The notes beneath the pieces were generated by a model, which searched no databases, was not told where the DNA came from, and saw only the letters and a program-made list of their open reading frames with translations. Positions 31,475 through 41,626 of a stretch of DNA of 64,000 nt are shown here, piece after piece. Source of the DNA: Pelagerythrobacter marensis (GTDB lineage Bacteria; Pseudomonadota; Alphaproteobacteria; Sphingomonadales; Sphingomonadaceae); assembly GCF_036700095.1 (NCBI RefSeq), contig NZ_CP144918.1, forward strand, positions 2,605,001 through 2,669,000, given 5' to 3'. The position numbers and the translations under genes were made by a program. The first letter of the stretch is position 1; the number at the start of each line of letters is the position of its first letter.

Positions 31475-34400
31475 TCAGGCCGCGACACTGTCGTGCCGCG
31501 TGGCGGCCGCCTTGCGCGCAATGCCGCTCAGCCCCCTGGTCAACTGGAACAGGCCGTTGAGGCGCGATTTCGGATCGCTCCATGCCCGGTTGATCACGAG
31601 CTTCATGTCGGGCCGCAGCTTGGCCGTGTCCTTCAGCCGCTCGACATAGGCAAGCAGCCCCGCCGGATCGGGGAAGTCGTCGTTGTGGAACGTCACCAGT
31701 GAGCCGCGCGCACCGACATCGATCTTCGCGATATTGGCCTCGATGGCCTGATGCTTGATCTCGATCAGCTTGACCAGATTGGCGGTGGCGTCGGGTAGCG
31801 GGCCGAAACGGTCGATCATCTCGGCGGCCATGGCCTCGATCTCCGCCTTGTCCTTCGCGTCGTTGAGGCGGCGATAGAGCGCCATGCGTACGGCCAGGTC
31901 CGGCACGTAGTCTTCGGGGATCATGATCGGCGCATCGACGGTGATCTGCGGGCTCAACGGTCCGCTGTCGCGTTCCAGCCCCGCATCGCCCGCCTTGGCC
32001 GCAAGGATCGCGTCTTCGAGCATCGACTGGTAGAGTTCGAAGCCGACCTCGCGAATATGCCCCGATTGCTCGTCGCCCAGCAGGTTGCCCGCCCCGCGAA
32101 TGTCGAGATCGTGGCTGGCAAGCTGGAAGCCGGCGCCCAGGCTGTCGAGATCGCCAAGCACTTTCAGCCGCTTTTCGGCCACCTCGGAAAGGGCGACGTC
32201 CTTCTCGTATGTCAGGTAGGCATAGGCGCGCAGCTTGGATCGCCCGACACGCCCGCGAAGCTGGTAGAGCTGGGCCAGGCCGAAGATATCGGCGCGATGG
32301 ATGATGATCGTGTTCGCGCTGGGCAGATCCAGTCCGCTCTCGACGATCGTGGTCGAAAGCAGGACATCGTACTTGCCTTCGTAGAACGCGCTCATGCGTT
32401 CCTCGATCTCGGTTGCCCCCATCTGGCCGTGGGCGGCGACGAACTTCACCTCGGGCACGTGTTCGTGCAGCCAGTCCGAAACCTGTTCCATGTCCGAAAT
32501 GCGCGGCACGACAATGAAGCTCTGGCCGCCGCGGTGATGTTCGCGCAGCAGCGCCTCGCGCATCACCATGTCGTCCCACTCCATCACGTAAGTTCGCACG
32601 GCGAGGCGGTCGACCGGCGGGGTCTGGATGGTGGAAAGCTCGCGCAGCCCGCTCATCGCCATCTGCAGCGTGCGCGGGATCGGCGTGGCGGTGAGCGTGA
32701 GGACGTGAACGTCGGCGCGGAGCTGCTTCAGCTTCTCCTTGTGGGTCACGCCGAAACGCTGCTCCTCGTCCACGATCACCAGGCCCAGGTCGCGAAATTT
32801 CGTGTTTTTCGACAGAATTGCATGGGTGCCGATGACGATATCGACTTGCCCTGCTGCCAGACCGTCGCGCGTTTCCGACGCTTCCTTGGACGGCACGAGC
32901 CGCGAAAGGCGGCCGATACGTAGCGGGAAGCCGGCGAAGCGCTCGACGAAATTGGTGTAGTGCTGGCGCGCGAGCAGGGTGGTGGGTGCGACCACGGCAA
33001 CCTGCTGGCCCGCCATTGCGGCGACGAAGGCGGCGCGCAGCGCGACTTCCGTCTTGCCGAAGCCGACGTCGCCGCAGATCAGCCGGTCCATCGGACTGCC
33101 TTCGGCCAGATCGCCCAGGACATCCTCGATCGCGCGATCCTGGTCGTCGGTTTCCTGCCAGGGGAAGCGATCGACGAACTGGTTGTAGCTCGCTTCCTCG
33201 GGCTGAAGCACCGGCGCCTTCTTCAAGGCGCGCCGCGCCGCGACCTGCATCAGCTCGCCCGCAATTTCGCGGATACGCTCTTTCAGCCGTGCACGGCGCT
33301 TCTGCCAGGCTTCGCCGCCCAGCCGGTCGAGCATGACCGCTTCCTCGCTGCTGCCATAGCGGCTGAGGACGTCGATATTCTCGACCGGGATGTAGAGTTT
33401 GTCGCCGCCCTTGTACTCCAGCATGACGCAATCGTGCTGGCTCTTGCCCACCGCGATCGGCTCCAGCCCGAGATACTTGCCGATGCCGTGCTCGACGTGG
33501 ACGACCAGATCGCCGCGATTGAGCGCGGAAAGTTCGGCCAGGAAAGCATCGGAATCCTTGCGCCGTTTCTTGCGCCGCACGAGCCGGTCGCCGAGCACGT
33601 CCTGCTCGGTCAGCAGCTCCATTTCCTCGTTGGCGAAGCCTGTTTCGAGCGGGAGGACGAGCGCGGCGGGCTTGCCCCTGGCCGCCATGCCCAGCGCTTC
33701 CTGCCAGCTATCGGCCAGCTGGGTGGCGGCGCCCGCTTCGGAAAGGATCGATGCGATGCGCGCCCGGCTTCCCGTGGAATAGGCGGCAAACAGCGCTTTC
33801 TTTCCCCTTTTCCCCTGCGCACCGAGATAGGCGGCAGCCGCTTCGTAGACGTTGTCGCCCCGGGCGCGCTCGGGCGCGAAATCGCGTGCCGACGAGAAAC
33901 CGAAATCGACGACGCTCTCGCCCTCCGGCTCGGCAAAGATCGTCGTGCGATGCACCGGGTGCTTTTCCAGCGCCGTGCCGAACTCGCTTTCCGCCAGATA
34001 GAGCGTGTCGGGGGCGAGCGGGCGATAGCTGCCTTTCGTCTGGCCGGCCGTGCCCCTGCGCTGTTCGTAATAGTCGCCGATGTCGCTCAGCCGCTCTTCC
34101 GCAGCCTGGAGCGCGGCCGAATCGATGACCATCAGATCGCCTGCGTCGAGGTGGTCGAACAAGGTGGCCATCCGGTCTTCGAACAAGGGCAGCCAGTGTT
34201 CCATCCCCGCAAGGCGCCGTCCTTCGCTGACCGCTTCGTACAGCGGGTCCTGCGTCGCGTGGGCGCCGAAAAGTTCGCGATACCGGGTGCGGAAACGCTT
34301 GATGCTGTCGTCGTCGAGCAGCGCCTCGCTGGCAGGCAGCAGCAGATGCGATTCGAGCACTCCGGTGCTCATCTGGGTCGAGGGATCGAAGCTGCGCAAG

Positions 34401-34972
34401 CTTTCCAGCTCGTCGCCGAAGAAATCGAGACGAAGCCCTTCCTCCATGCCGGAGGGAAAGATGTCGACGATCGATCCGCGGACCGCGTATTCGCCTTTGT
34501 CGATCACGGTTTCGGTGCGTCCGTAACCCTGTCGCTGGAGCAGGGCGGCCAGGCTGTCGCGCCCGATCTCGACACCCGGGCGGAACTCGCGAACGCTTTC
34601 GCGAATGCGGAACGGCGTGAGCACGCGCTGAAGCAGGGCGTTGGCGGTGGTGACCAGCAACTGCGCGCCGGCCTTGCCGGCCTGAAGGCGGTGCAGCGCC
34701 GCCAGCCGCCGCGCACTGACCGAAAGGGCCGGGCTTGCCCGGTCGTAGGGCAGGCAATCCCAGGCCGGGAACTCGAGCACCTCGAGTTCGGGGGCGAAGT
34801 ACTGCGCGGCGTCCGCGACCGCGCGCATTGCCGCATCGTCGGGTGCGACGAAAACCGCCCGGCCGCCGGCCGCACGCGCCAGATCGGCCATCACCAGCGG
34901 CTGCGCCCCGCGTGCGACCGAAGCGAGAGTGAGCGGCCGTTCCGCTTTCAGGATACGTTGGAGATCGGGCAT
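31475..34972 (-). CDS. mfd: Transcription-repair coupling factor
   Basis: A 1,165-residue Mfd that removes stalled RNA polymerase and recruits UvrA. The UvrB-like N-terminal region is followed by the RNA polymerase-interacting domain ([17 protein letters not shown]), the RecG-like translocase with Walker A GDVGFGKT (about residues 634-641) and DEEQRFG (about 733), and the C-terminal regulatory domain. Length is normal. It is convergent with the EAL gene. Confidence 0.98.
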   Translation of the reverse strand: MPDLQRILKAERPLTLASVARGAQPLVMADLARAAGGRAVFVAPDDAAMRAVADAAQYFAPELEVLEFPAWDCLPYDRASPALSVSARRLAALHRLQAGKAGAQLLVTTANALLQRVLTPFRIRESVREFRPGVEIGRDSLAALLQRQGYGRTETVIDKGEYAVRGSIVDIFPSGMEEGLRLDFFGDELESLRSFDPSTQMSTGVLESHLLLPASEALLDDDSIKRFRTRYRELFGAHATQDPLYEAVSEGRRLAGMEHWLPLFEDRMATLFDHLDAGDLMVIDSAALQAAEERLSDIGDYYEQRRGTAGQTKGSYRPLAPDTLYLAESEFGTALEKHPVHRTTIFAEPEGESVVDFGFSSARDFAPERARGDNVYEAAAAYLGAQGKRGKKALFAAYSTGSRARIASILSEAGAATQLADSWQEALGMAARGKPAALVLPLETGFANEEMELLTEQDVLGDRLVRRKKRRKDSDAFLAELSALNRGDLVVHVEHGIGKYLGLEPIAVGKSQHDCVMLEYKGGDKLYIPVENIDVLSRYGSSEEAVMLDRLGGEAWQKRRARLKERIREIAGELMQVAARRALKKAPVLQPEEASYNQFVDRFPWQETDDQDRAIEDVLGDLAEGSPMDRLICGDVGFGKTEVALRAAFVAAMAGQQVAVVAPTTLLARQHYTNFVERFAGFPLRIGRLSRLVPSKEASETRDGLAAGQVDIVIGTHAILSKNTKFRDLGLVIVDEEQRFGVTHKEKLKQLRADVHVLTLTATPIPRTLQMAMSGLRELSTIQTPPVDRLAVRTYVMEWDDMVMREALLREHHRGGQSFIVVPRISDMEQVSDWLHEHVPEVKFVAAHGQMGATEIEERMSAFYEGKYDVLLSTTIVESGLDLPSANTIIIHRADIFGLAQLYQLRGRVGRSKLRAYAYLTYEKDVALSEVAEKRLKVLGDLDSLGAGFQLASHDLDIRGAGNLLGDEQSGHIREVGFELYQSMLEDAILAAKAGDAGLERDSGPLSPQITVDAPIMIPEDYVPDLAVRMALYRRLNDAKDKAEIEAMAAEMIDRFGPLPDATANLVKLIEIKHQAIEANIAKIDVGARGSLVTFHNDDFPDPAGLLAYVERLKDTAKLRPDMKLVINRAWSDPKSRLNGLFQLTRGLSGIARKAAATRHDSVAA

Positions 34973-35017
34973 TGACTGGTCACAGGTTCCAAGGCGCGCG
35001 GGGTTCCGGGCACAAGC

Positions 35018-35047
35018 AAAAAGCCCCTTCTCCTTGGCGGAGGGGGC
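35018..35047 (-). terminator. Intrinsic terminator after sdhE
   Basis: On the minus strand the stem GCCCCCTCC / GGAGAAGGGGC (with a small mismatch) is followed by TTTTT, about 50 bases downstream of the sdhE stop codon. Confidence 0.75.
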
Positions 35048-35101
35048 GGCGATCGTTCTTTGCGTTAGCGCGGCAAGGCGCCCGGCGCCACCCCGCGGCG
35101 G

Positions 35102-35362
35102 TTAGATCTCGACGTAATCGAGCTTTTGCATGGCCGCCATCTGCGGGCCGGCAAAGCGATCGGGCACGGGCTGCGTGCGCAAGGCCCAGGCCATGACATC
35201 GACGTCATTCTGTTCGAGCAGGCTTTCGAACCAGGCGAGATCCCCTTCGGTCCAGTCTGCATGATATCGGTCGAAGAATCCGCCGATCATGAAGTCGGCT
35301 TCGCGGGTGCCGCGGTGCCATGCGCGAAAGCGGGCGCGGGAAAGGCGAACGGGGTCAATCAT
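35102..35362 (-). CDS. sdhE: FAD assembly factor SdhE
   Basis: An 86-residue protein of the SdhE/Sdh5 family that promotes covalent attachment of FAD to succinate dehydrogenase. The signature HRGTREADFMIGGF matches the RGxxE flavinylation motif. ATG at 35362 gives the usual size; an upstream ATG at 35398 would add 12 residues. The gene is divergent from recG. Confidence 0.92.
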   Translation of the reverse strand: MIDPVRLSRARFRAWHRGTREADFMIGGFFDRYHADWTEGDLAWFESLLEQNDVDVMAWALRTQPVPDRFAGPQMAAMQKLDYVEI

Positions 35363-35446
35363 CGCGCGTGCCCTATCGGCTTTGCCCGCGCGCGTCATCC
35401 CCGCGCGTGTCTTTCGCTGCGACTGCGGCTAGGGTAGTGGCACGAT

Positions 35447-37507
35447 ATGCGTCCCGACATTCTCAACCCGTTGTTCGCCGAGACCGCGACGCTCGACGGG
35501 GTGGGGCCGAAACTGCAGAAGCCGCTCGACAAACTGGGGCTCGTCCGGGTGCGCGACATTGCCTATCACCTGCCCGAACGGTTCGTAACGCGGCGGCCGG
35601 TTGAAGCACTCGACCAGGCGGGCGAGGGCGAGCAGATCGTCATCGCCCTGACGCCGACAGAGCATCGCCCCGCGCGTTCGGGCCGCGGCCCCTATCGCGT
35701 GCTGGCCCAGGACGGGGCCGGCAATATTTGTGCGCTGACCTATTTCGGCCGCGCTTCGTACACTGCGAAAAAGCAGCTTCCGGTGGGCGAGAAGCGGTGG
35801 GTCGCCGGGCGGCTCGACCGCTATGGCGACATGCTGCAGATCGTCCATCCCGACCATGTGAGCGAAGCGGGCGACAATACGCTCGGCCAGTTGTGCGAGC
35901 CGGTCTACGCCCTTTCGGAAGGGCTGACGCAGACGAAGGTCGCTGGGCTGGTCGCGCAGGCGCTGGCCCGGCTGCCCGACTTGCCCGAATGGATCGAGCC
36001 GGGGCAACTCGCGCAACGGAAATGGCCGGCCTGGAAGGACGCGCTGCCGCAGGCGCACCGGGGCGAGCATGCGGGAGCACGCGACCGCCTCGCCTACGAC
36101 GAATTGCTTGCCAACAGTCTCGCTCTTATGCTGGTGCGTGCGGACAATCGCCGCCGCAGGGGCCAGCCGTTGGCCGGCGACGGCAGACTGCGCGCCAGGC
36201 TCGAACTGTCGTTCCCGCTTACCGGCGCGCAAACGCGCTCGATTGCGGAGATCGAGGGCGATCTTGCGCAGGATGCCCCGATGCTGCGGCTGCTGCAGGG
36301 CGATGTCGGCGCGGGGAAGACAGTGGTTGCGCTCCACGCCATGCTGGTCGCGGTCGAGGCGGGAAAGCAGGCCGCGCTGCTGGCGCCGACCGAAATCCTC
36401 GCCCGCCAGCACTTCGAAACCTTGCGCGCGATGTTGCGGCCGACGGGGATCGAGATTGCACTGCTGACGGGCCGCGACAAGGGCAGGGCGCGCGAATCGA
36501 TCCTGATGGGCCTGATGGACGGTTCGATCGATATCGTCGTGGGCACGCACGCCATCTTCCAGGACAGCGTGGCCTATCGCGATCTCGCGCTGGCGGTGAT
36601 CGACGAACAGCATCGCTTCGGCGTCGCTCAGCGGCTGCAACTGGCGGCCAAGGGACGGCGCACGCCGCATACGCTGGCGATGACGGCGACTCCGATTCCG
36701 CGCACGCTGACACTGGCCCAGTACGGGGAAATGGACGTGAGTCGCCTCGACGAGATGCCGCCGGGGCGGCAGGCGATCGATACCCGCGTCGTGTCCCAGG
36801 AACGGCTCGCCGATGTGGTGGAGGCCGTGGGCCGGCATATCGCCGGGGGTCAGCAAGCCTATTGGGTCTGCCCGATGGTGCGCGAACACGAGAGCGAGGA
36901 CATTGCTGCGGCCGAGGCACGCTATGCCGCGCTGAAAGAACGGTTCGGAGAAGCGGTCGTGCTGGTTCACGGACAACTGGGGCCGGAACGCAAGGACTCG
37001 GCGATGGCGCGGTTCGCCTCGGGCGAGGCGAAGCTGCTGGTCGCGACCACGGTGATCGAAGTCGGCGTGGATGTGCCCGCGGCGACATTGATGGTGATCG
37101 AACAGGCGGAACGCTTCGGCCTTGCCCAGTTGCATCAGTTGCGCGGACGGGTCGGGCGGGGCAGCGAGAAATCGACCTGTCTGCTGCTGCGCGGCGACGC
37201 CTTGTCGGAAACGGGCCGCGAACGGCTGGCGCTGATGCGCGAGACGCAGGACGGCTTTCGCCTGGCGGAGGAAGACTTGCGCTTGCGCGGCGGCGGCGAG
37301 CTGCTGGGCACCCGCCAGTCGGGCGATACCCCGTTTCGCGTTGCCACGCTGGATCAGATCCAGCGCCTGCTCCCGCTCGCGCACGACGATGCCCGGCTTT
37401 TGATGGAGCGCGACGGCGGGCTGGAGGGCGAGCGTGGCGCCGCGGCACGCGTGCTGCTCTATCTGTTCGAACGCGACTGGGGCGTTCAGCTTCTTCGCGG
37501 CGGTTAG
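35447..37507 (+). CDS. recG: ATP-dependent DNA helicase RecG
   Basis: A 686-residue branch-migration helicase. It has the N-terminal wedge domain (OB fold), Walker A GDVGAGKT at about residue 285, DEQHRFG at about 386, [10 protein letters not shown] and the C-terminal QLRGRVGRG motif. The stop codon overlaps the stop of the convergent phosphatase gene. Confidence 0.98.
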   Translation: MRPDILNPLFAETATLDGVGPKLQKPLDKLGLVRVRDIAYHLPERFVTRRPVEALDQAGEGEQIVIALTPTEHRPARSGRGPYRVLAQDGAGNICALTYFGRASYTAKKQLPVGEKRWVAGRLDRYGDMLQIVHPDHVSEAGDNTLGQLCEPVYALSEGLTQTKVAGLVAQALARLPDLPEWIEPGQLAQRKWPAWKDALPQAHRGEHAGARDRLAYDELLANSLALMLVRADNRRRRGQPLAGDGRLRARLELSFPLTGAQTRSIAEIEGDLAQDAPMLRLLQGDVGAGKTVVALHAMLVAVEAGKQAALLAPTEILARQHFETLRAMLRPTGIEIALLTGRDKGRARESILMGLMDGSIDIVVGTHAIFQDSVAYRDLALAVIDEQHRFGVAQRLQLAAKGRRTPHTLAMTATPIPRTLTLAQYGEMDVSRLDEMPPGRQAIDTRVVSQERLADVVEAVGRHIAGGQQAYWVCPMVREHESEDIAAAEARYAALKERFGEAVVLVHGQLGPERKDSAMARFASGEAKLLVATTVIEVGVDVPAATLMVIEQAERFGLAQLHQLRGRVGRGSEKSTCLLLRGDALSETGRERLALMRETQDGFRLAEEDLRLRGGGELLGTRQSGDTPFRVATLDQIQRLLPLAHDDARLLMERDGGLEGERGAAARVLLYLFERDWGVQLLRGG

Positions 37508-37965
37508 CGCAGCAAGGCCACGAGCGCCTCTGCGCCAAGGCTCACATCTTCCCAGGTGCGGCTGAAATTCTCCTCCCCTCCATGCCACGGATCGGCGACT
37601 TCCGCACCTTCGCGGCCGGGCACGAGGTCCATCAGCATGGCGACCTTCGCCCGGCTGCTCGCGGGCCGCAGGCGGTCGATATTGCGCATGTTCGCCCGGT
37701 CCATGCCGATGATCCAGTCGAAGCGGTCGAAATCTTCGCGCGCCAGCTGCCGTCCACGATAGTGCGCGATATCGATTCCGTGACGGGCCGCGGTGGCGAT
37801 GCTGCGCGGATCGGGCGGCTCGCCGACATGATAGTCCGCGGTCCCCGCGCTGTCGGCAGTGGCGTCGAGCCCGGCGCGAGCCGCTGCGTCTCGAAAAACC
37901 GCTTCGGCCAGGGGAGAACGGCAGATATTGCCGAGACAGACGAAGAGGATAGCGGGCCCGGTCAC
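37504..37965 (-). CDS. Low-molecular-weight protein-tyrosine-phosphatase
   Basis: A 153-residue phosphatase with the P-loop CLGNICRS at residues 10-17 (Cys10 nucleophile, Arg16) and a general-acid loop DPWHGG, where the usual form is DP(Y/W)(Y/H)G. Substrate is unknown. It is convergent with recG. Confidence 0.95.
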   Translation of the reverse strand: MTGPAILFVCLGNICRSPLAEAVFRDAAARAGLDATADSAGTADYHVGEPPDPRSIATAARHGIDIAHYRGRQLAREDFDRFDWIIGMDRANMRNIDRLRPASSRAKVAMLMDLVPGREGAEVADPWHGGEENFSRTWEDVSLGAEALVALLR

Positions 37966-38037
37966 GATCGTCCTCCGGCGCTGGCGCCGGGATGGGTTCC
38001 GGCCGCGAACGTCCGCGGCGTTTTCAACTCGCGGAAA

Positions 38038-38114
38038 TGGTCGGGGAGAGAGGATTCGAACCTCCGGCCCCTGCCTCCCGAAGACAGTGCTCTACCAGGC
38101 TGAGCTACTCCCCG
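38038..38114 (-). tRNA. tRNA-Pro (CGG)
   Basis: A complete cloverleaf: acceptor CGGGGAG/CTCCCCG, anticodon CGG in loop TTCGGGA, T-arm GGTTCGAATCC, discriminator A and encoded CCA. Confidence 0.97.
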
Positions 38115-38165
38115 ACCGTGTCGGTCCCGTCCGGCGACGTGCCGGGCGGGTCGAGGCAGGCGGGC

Positions 38166-38194
38166 CCTATAGGAAGGGTGAGCCGGGGTGGCAA
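38166..38194 (-). promoter_or_regulatory. Promoter of tRNA-Pro
   Basis: On the minus strand TTGCCA (38189-38194) and TATAGG (38166-38171) are spaced by 17 bases, the same hexamers as for tRNA-Asn. Confidence 0.75.
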
Positions 38195-38223
38195 GCGGGC
38201 ATTTGCAGGTCTAGGGAAAAGCC

Positions 38224-39180
38224 ATGGCCAGCGCCGCAACCCCTGCCGATTCTCCCGCCCGCGATCATCCCGAGTGGCAATACCTCGACCTGATGCGACG
38301 CATCTGGGCGGAAGGCAGCGAGCGCGTGGATCGCACCGGTGTCGGAACCCGCTCGGTTTTCGGTGCGATGCTGCGATTCGATCTGGCGGGCGGGGCAATG
38401 CCCCTGCTGACCACCAAGCGCGTGTACTGGAAAACGGCGACGCGCGAGATGCTGTGGTTCCTTACCGGCGAGACGAACATTCGTCCGCTGGTGCTCCAGG
38501 GCGTGAAGATATGGAACGAGTGGCCTCATGCGCGCTACGTGCGCGAAACCGGCGATGCGATCGAATTGGAGGTGTTCGTCCAGCGGATCGCGGAGGACGA
38601 GGCGTTTGCCGAACGCTGGGGCGACCTGGGCCCGGTTTATGGCAAGCAATGGGTGGATTGGCCGACCTGGCGTTATCGCAAGGACGGGCTCTACGAACCG
38701 GGGCCGGGCATCAATCAGGTTGCGCAAGTGGTCGAATCGCTGCGCAGCAACCCGGGCAGCCGTCGCCATATCGTCGAAGGGTGGAACGTGGCGGAGCTGG
38801 AGCGCATGGCGCTGCCGCCCTGCCACAAGACTTACCAGTTCCACGTCGCGGACGGACGGCTCAACTGCGCGCTCTATCAGCGCAGTTGCGACGTCGCGCT
38901 GGGCCTGCCGTTCAACCTGTGGTCCGGGGCACTGCTCCAGCGTATGATTGCCCAGCAGGTCGATCTCGAACCGGGGGAGCTGGTATGGATGGGGGGAGAC
39001 GTGCATCTCTATCTCAACCATGAACATCTGATCGAGGAACAGCTCGGCAGGGAACCGCAGGGCCATCCGCGGCTTGAAATAATGCGGCGCCCGGAAACCA
39101 TTTTCGACTACCGGATCGACGATTTCGAAGTGCGCGATTACACGCCGCTGGGGGCGATCAAGGCACCGGTGGCCGTCTGA
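38224..39180 (+). CDS. thyA: Thymidylate synthase
   Basis: A 318-residue ThyA that methylates dUMP using methylenetetrahydrofolate. The catalytic Cys is in PPCHKTYQFHV (about C200), with RRHIVEGWN and the C-terminal APVAV end. An insertion of about 50 residues compared with the E. coli enzyme lies in the middle part (KDGLYEPGPGINQ region), as in the longer form found in other proteobacteria. Confidence 0.98.
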   Translation: MASAATPADSPARDHPEWQYLDLMRRIWAEGSERVDRTGVGTRSVFGAMLRFDLAGGAMPLLTTKRVYWKTATREMLWFLTGETNIRPLVLQGVKIWNEWPHARYVRETGDAIELEVFVQRIAEDEAFAERWGDLGPVYGKQWVDWPTWRYRKDGLYEPGPGINQVAQVVESLRSNPGSRRHIVEGWNVAELERMALPPCHKTYQFHVADGRLNCALYQRSCDVALGLPFNLWSGALLQRMIAQQVDLEPGELVWMGGDVHLYLNHEHLIEEQLGREPQGHPRLEIMRRPETIFDYRIDDFEVRDYTPLGAIKAPVAV

Positions 39181-39190
39181 TACGGAGAGC

Positions 39191-39219
39191 TTGACCCTTC
39201 CGGCGCCGTGAAATAAAAT
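39191..39219 (+). promoter_or_regulatory. Promoter of the bkd operon
   Basis: TTGACC (39191-39196) and TAAAAT (39214-39219) are separated by 17 bases, about 47 bases upstream of the E1 alpha start. Confidence 0.7.
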
Positions 39220-39265
39220 AACGCACACGTAAAAGAATGCGTCTCACGCTCTGGGAGAAAACCCT

Positions 39266-40567
39266 ATGGCCGACAGGCCCGACGCGGATCGCGAAGCAGG
39301 GGCGAACAAGCCTGCGCTTCGGCTCCACGTTCCCGAACCCAAGTTCCGGCCCGGCGACGCGGTCGATTTCAGCCATGTGCCGATCAGCGAGCCGGGCAAA
39401 CAGCCGCGGCCCGACGAAGCCTGCGATGCGCGCGAGACCGAGGGCTTGTGTTACGACCTGATTCGCGTGCTGGGCGACGACGACCGGGCCCATGGGCCCT
39501 GGGACCCCAAGCTCGATCCCGATACGTTGCGCACGATGCTCGGGCATTTCGCGCTCGTGCGTGCGTTCGACGAGCGGATGTTCCGCGGTCAGCGGCAGGG
39601 CAAGACCAGCTTCTACATGAAATGCACCGGCGAGGAGGCCACTTCGGTCTCGGCCGCCATGGCGCTGGCCAGCGACGACATGGTCTTCCCCAGCTATCGC
39701 CAGCAAGGCGTGCTGATCGCGCGCGGATACGATCTGGTCGAGATGATCAACCAGATCTATTCGAACAAGGGCGACAAGCTGAAGGGCCGCCAGCTCCCGA
39801 TCATGTATTCGAGCCGGGAACACAGCTTCTTCTCCATCAGCGGGAACCTGGCGACGCAGACGCCGCAGGCGGTCGGCTGGGCCATGGCGAGCGCGATCAA
39901 GGGCGACAGCCGCATTGCCGCGACCTGGGTGGGCGAGGGCAGTACGGCGGAAGGCGATTTCCACAGCGCCTGCACTTTCGCGACCGTCTACAATGCACCG
40001 GTTATCCTCAACGTTATCAACAACCAGTGGGCGATTTCGAGCTTCTCCGGCTTTGCCGGTTCGGAACGGACGACCTTTGCCGCGCGGGCGCTGGGCTATG
40101 GTCTCGCCGGCCTGCGGGTCGACGGCAACGACGCGCTCGCGGTTTACGCCACGCAGCGCTGGGCGGCCAATCGTGCGCGGGCCAACGCCGGCCCGACCCT
40201 GATCGAATACTTCACCTATCGCGCGGAGGGGCATTCGACCTCCGACGATCCATCCGGCTACCGCAGCGCGCAGGAGCGCGAGGAATGGCCGCTGGGCGAT
40301 CCCGTCATGCGGCTGAAGAACCATTTGATCGCGCTGGGCGAATGGGACGAGGATCGCCAGGCGGAGATGGACCGCGAGACGGCAGAACGGGTCAAGGCCG
40401 CCACGAAAGAGGCTGAAAAGAACGGCATTCTCGGCCACGGCATGCACCAGCCGTTTCGGACCATGTTCGAGGACGTGTTCGAGGAGCTGCCGTGGAATCT
40501 CAAGGAACAGGCCGAACAGGCGACGCGCGAACGGTTGATCAAGTTCAACGGGGGGCGCCCGCAATGA
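39266..40567 (+). CDS. bkdA1: Branched-chain 2-oxoacid dehydrogenase E1 alpha
   Basis: A 433-residue thiamine-diphosphate-binding subunit of the complex that decarboxylates branched-chain 2-oxoacids. The ThDP motif GEGSTAEGDFH...NVINNQW lies near residues 222-252, and the phosphorylation-loop region reads TYRAEGHSTSDDPSGY as in BCKDH, not PDH. It heads a three-gene operon and overlaps the next start by 4 bases. Confidence 0.95.
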   Translation: MADRPDADREAGANKPALRLHVPEPKFRPGDAVDFSHVPISEPGKQPRPDEACDARETEGLCYDLIRVLGDDDRAHGPWDPKLDPDTLRTMLGHFALVRAFDERMFRGQRQGKTSFYMKCTGEEATSVSAAMALASDDMVFPSYRQQGVLIARGYDLVEMINQIYSNKGDKLKGRQLPIMYSSREHSFFSISGNLATQTPQAVGWAMASAIKGDSRIAATWVGEGSTAEGDFHSACTFATVYNAPVILNVINNQWAISSFSGFAGSERTTFAARALGYGLAGLRVDGNDALAVYATQRWAANRARANAGPTLIEYFTYRAEGHSTSDDPSGYRSAQEREEWPLGDPVMRLKNHLIALGEWDEDRQAEMDRETAERVKAATKEAEKNGILGHGMHQPFRTMFEDVFEELPWNLKEQAEQATRERLIKFNGGRPQ

Positions 40568-41622
40568 GCACCGAAGTCCAGGATATCCAGGCGGCCGGCG
40601 ACGGCGCCGAGCGGCGCCTCAACATGATCGAGGCGATCAACGACGCGCTCGACATCATGCTCGAACGCGACCCCGACGTGATCGTGATGGGGGAGGACGT
40701 CGGCTATTTCGGCGGCGTCTTCCGGTGCACTGCCGGCTTGCAGCAGAAGTACGGGAAGACGCGGGTGTTCGACACGCCGATTTCCGAATGCGGGATCATC
40801 GGCGTTGCGGTGGGCATGGGCGCCTATGGCTTGCGGCCGGTGCCCGAAATCCAGTTCGCCGACTATATCTACCCCGGCCTCGACCAGCTCGTGTCGGAAG
40901 CGGCGCGACTGCGCTATCGCTCGGCCACGGAATATATCGCGCCGATGACGGTGCGTTCGCCCTTCGGCGGCGGAATCTTCGGCGGGCAGACGCACAGCCA
41001 GAGCCCGGAGGCGCTGTTCACCCACGTTTCGGGCCTGAAGACGGTGATCCCTTCGACGCCCTACGATGCCAAAGGTCTGTTGATCTCGTGCATCGAGGAC
41101 AACGACCCGGTGATCTTCTTCGAACCCAAGCGCATCTACAACGGCCCGTTCAGCGGGTTCTACGACAAACCGGCCGAACCGTGGAAGCGCCATCCGCAAA
41201 GCGCGGTGCCCGAAGGGTATTACAAGATCCCCCTCGGCAAGGCGCGGACCGTATCCGAAGGCGAGGCCCTGACCGTTCTCGCCTATGGCACGATGGTCCA
41301 CGTGGCCGAATCGGTTTGCCGCGAAAAGGGCGTCGACGCCGAGATCCTGGACTTGCGCACGCTGGTCCCGCTCGACATCGAGGCTATCGAAGAGTCGGTG
41401 AAGAAGACCGGCCGCTGCCTGATCGTGCACGAGGCGACGCGCACTTCCGGTTTCGGGGCCGAGCTGTCGGCCCTGGTGACCGAGCGCTGCTTCTACCATC
41501 TCGAAGCCCCGGTCGAGCGCGTGACCGGTTTCGACACCCCGTATCCGCACAGCCTCGAATGGGCCTATTTCCCCGGCCCCATTCGCATCGGCGAAGCGAT
41601 CGACAAGCTCTTGAGCGAGTAA
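40564..41622 (+). CDS. bkdA2: Branched-chain 2-oxoacid dehydrogenase E1 beta
   Basis: A 352-residue E1 beta subunit that forms the heterotetramer with E1 alpha. Typical segments are MGEDVGYFGGVFR, FDTPISECGIIGVAVG and EFADY-like IQFADYIYPG. ATG at 40564 is preferred over the longer frame from 40492, which overlaps E1 alpha. The E2 gene follows after 4 bases. Confidence 0.95.
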   Translation: MSTEVQDIQAAGDGAERRLNMIEAINDALDIMLERDPDVIVMGEDVGYFGGVFRCTAGLQQKYGKTRVFDTPISECGIIGVAVGMGAYGLRPVPEIQFADYIYPGLDQLVSEAARLRYRSATEYIAPMTVRSPFGGGIFGGQTHSQSPEALFTHVSGLKTVIPSTPYDAKGLLISCIEDNDPVIFFEPKRIYNGPFSGFYDKPAEPWKRHPQSAVPEGYYKIPLGKARTVSEGEALTVLAYGTMVHVAESVCREKGVDAEILDLRTLVPLDIEAIEESVKKTGRCLIVHEATRTSGFGAELSALVTERCFYHLEAPVERVTGFDTPYPHSLEWAYFPGPIRIGEAIDKLLSE

Positions 41623-41626
41623 TCCC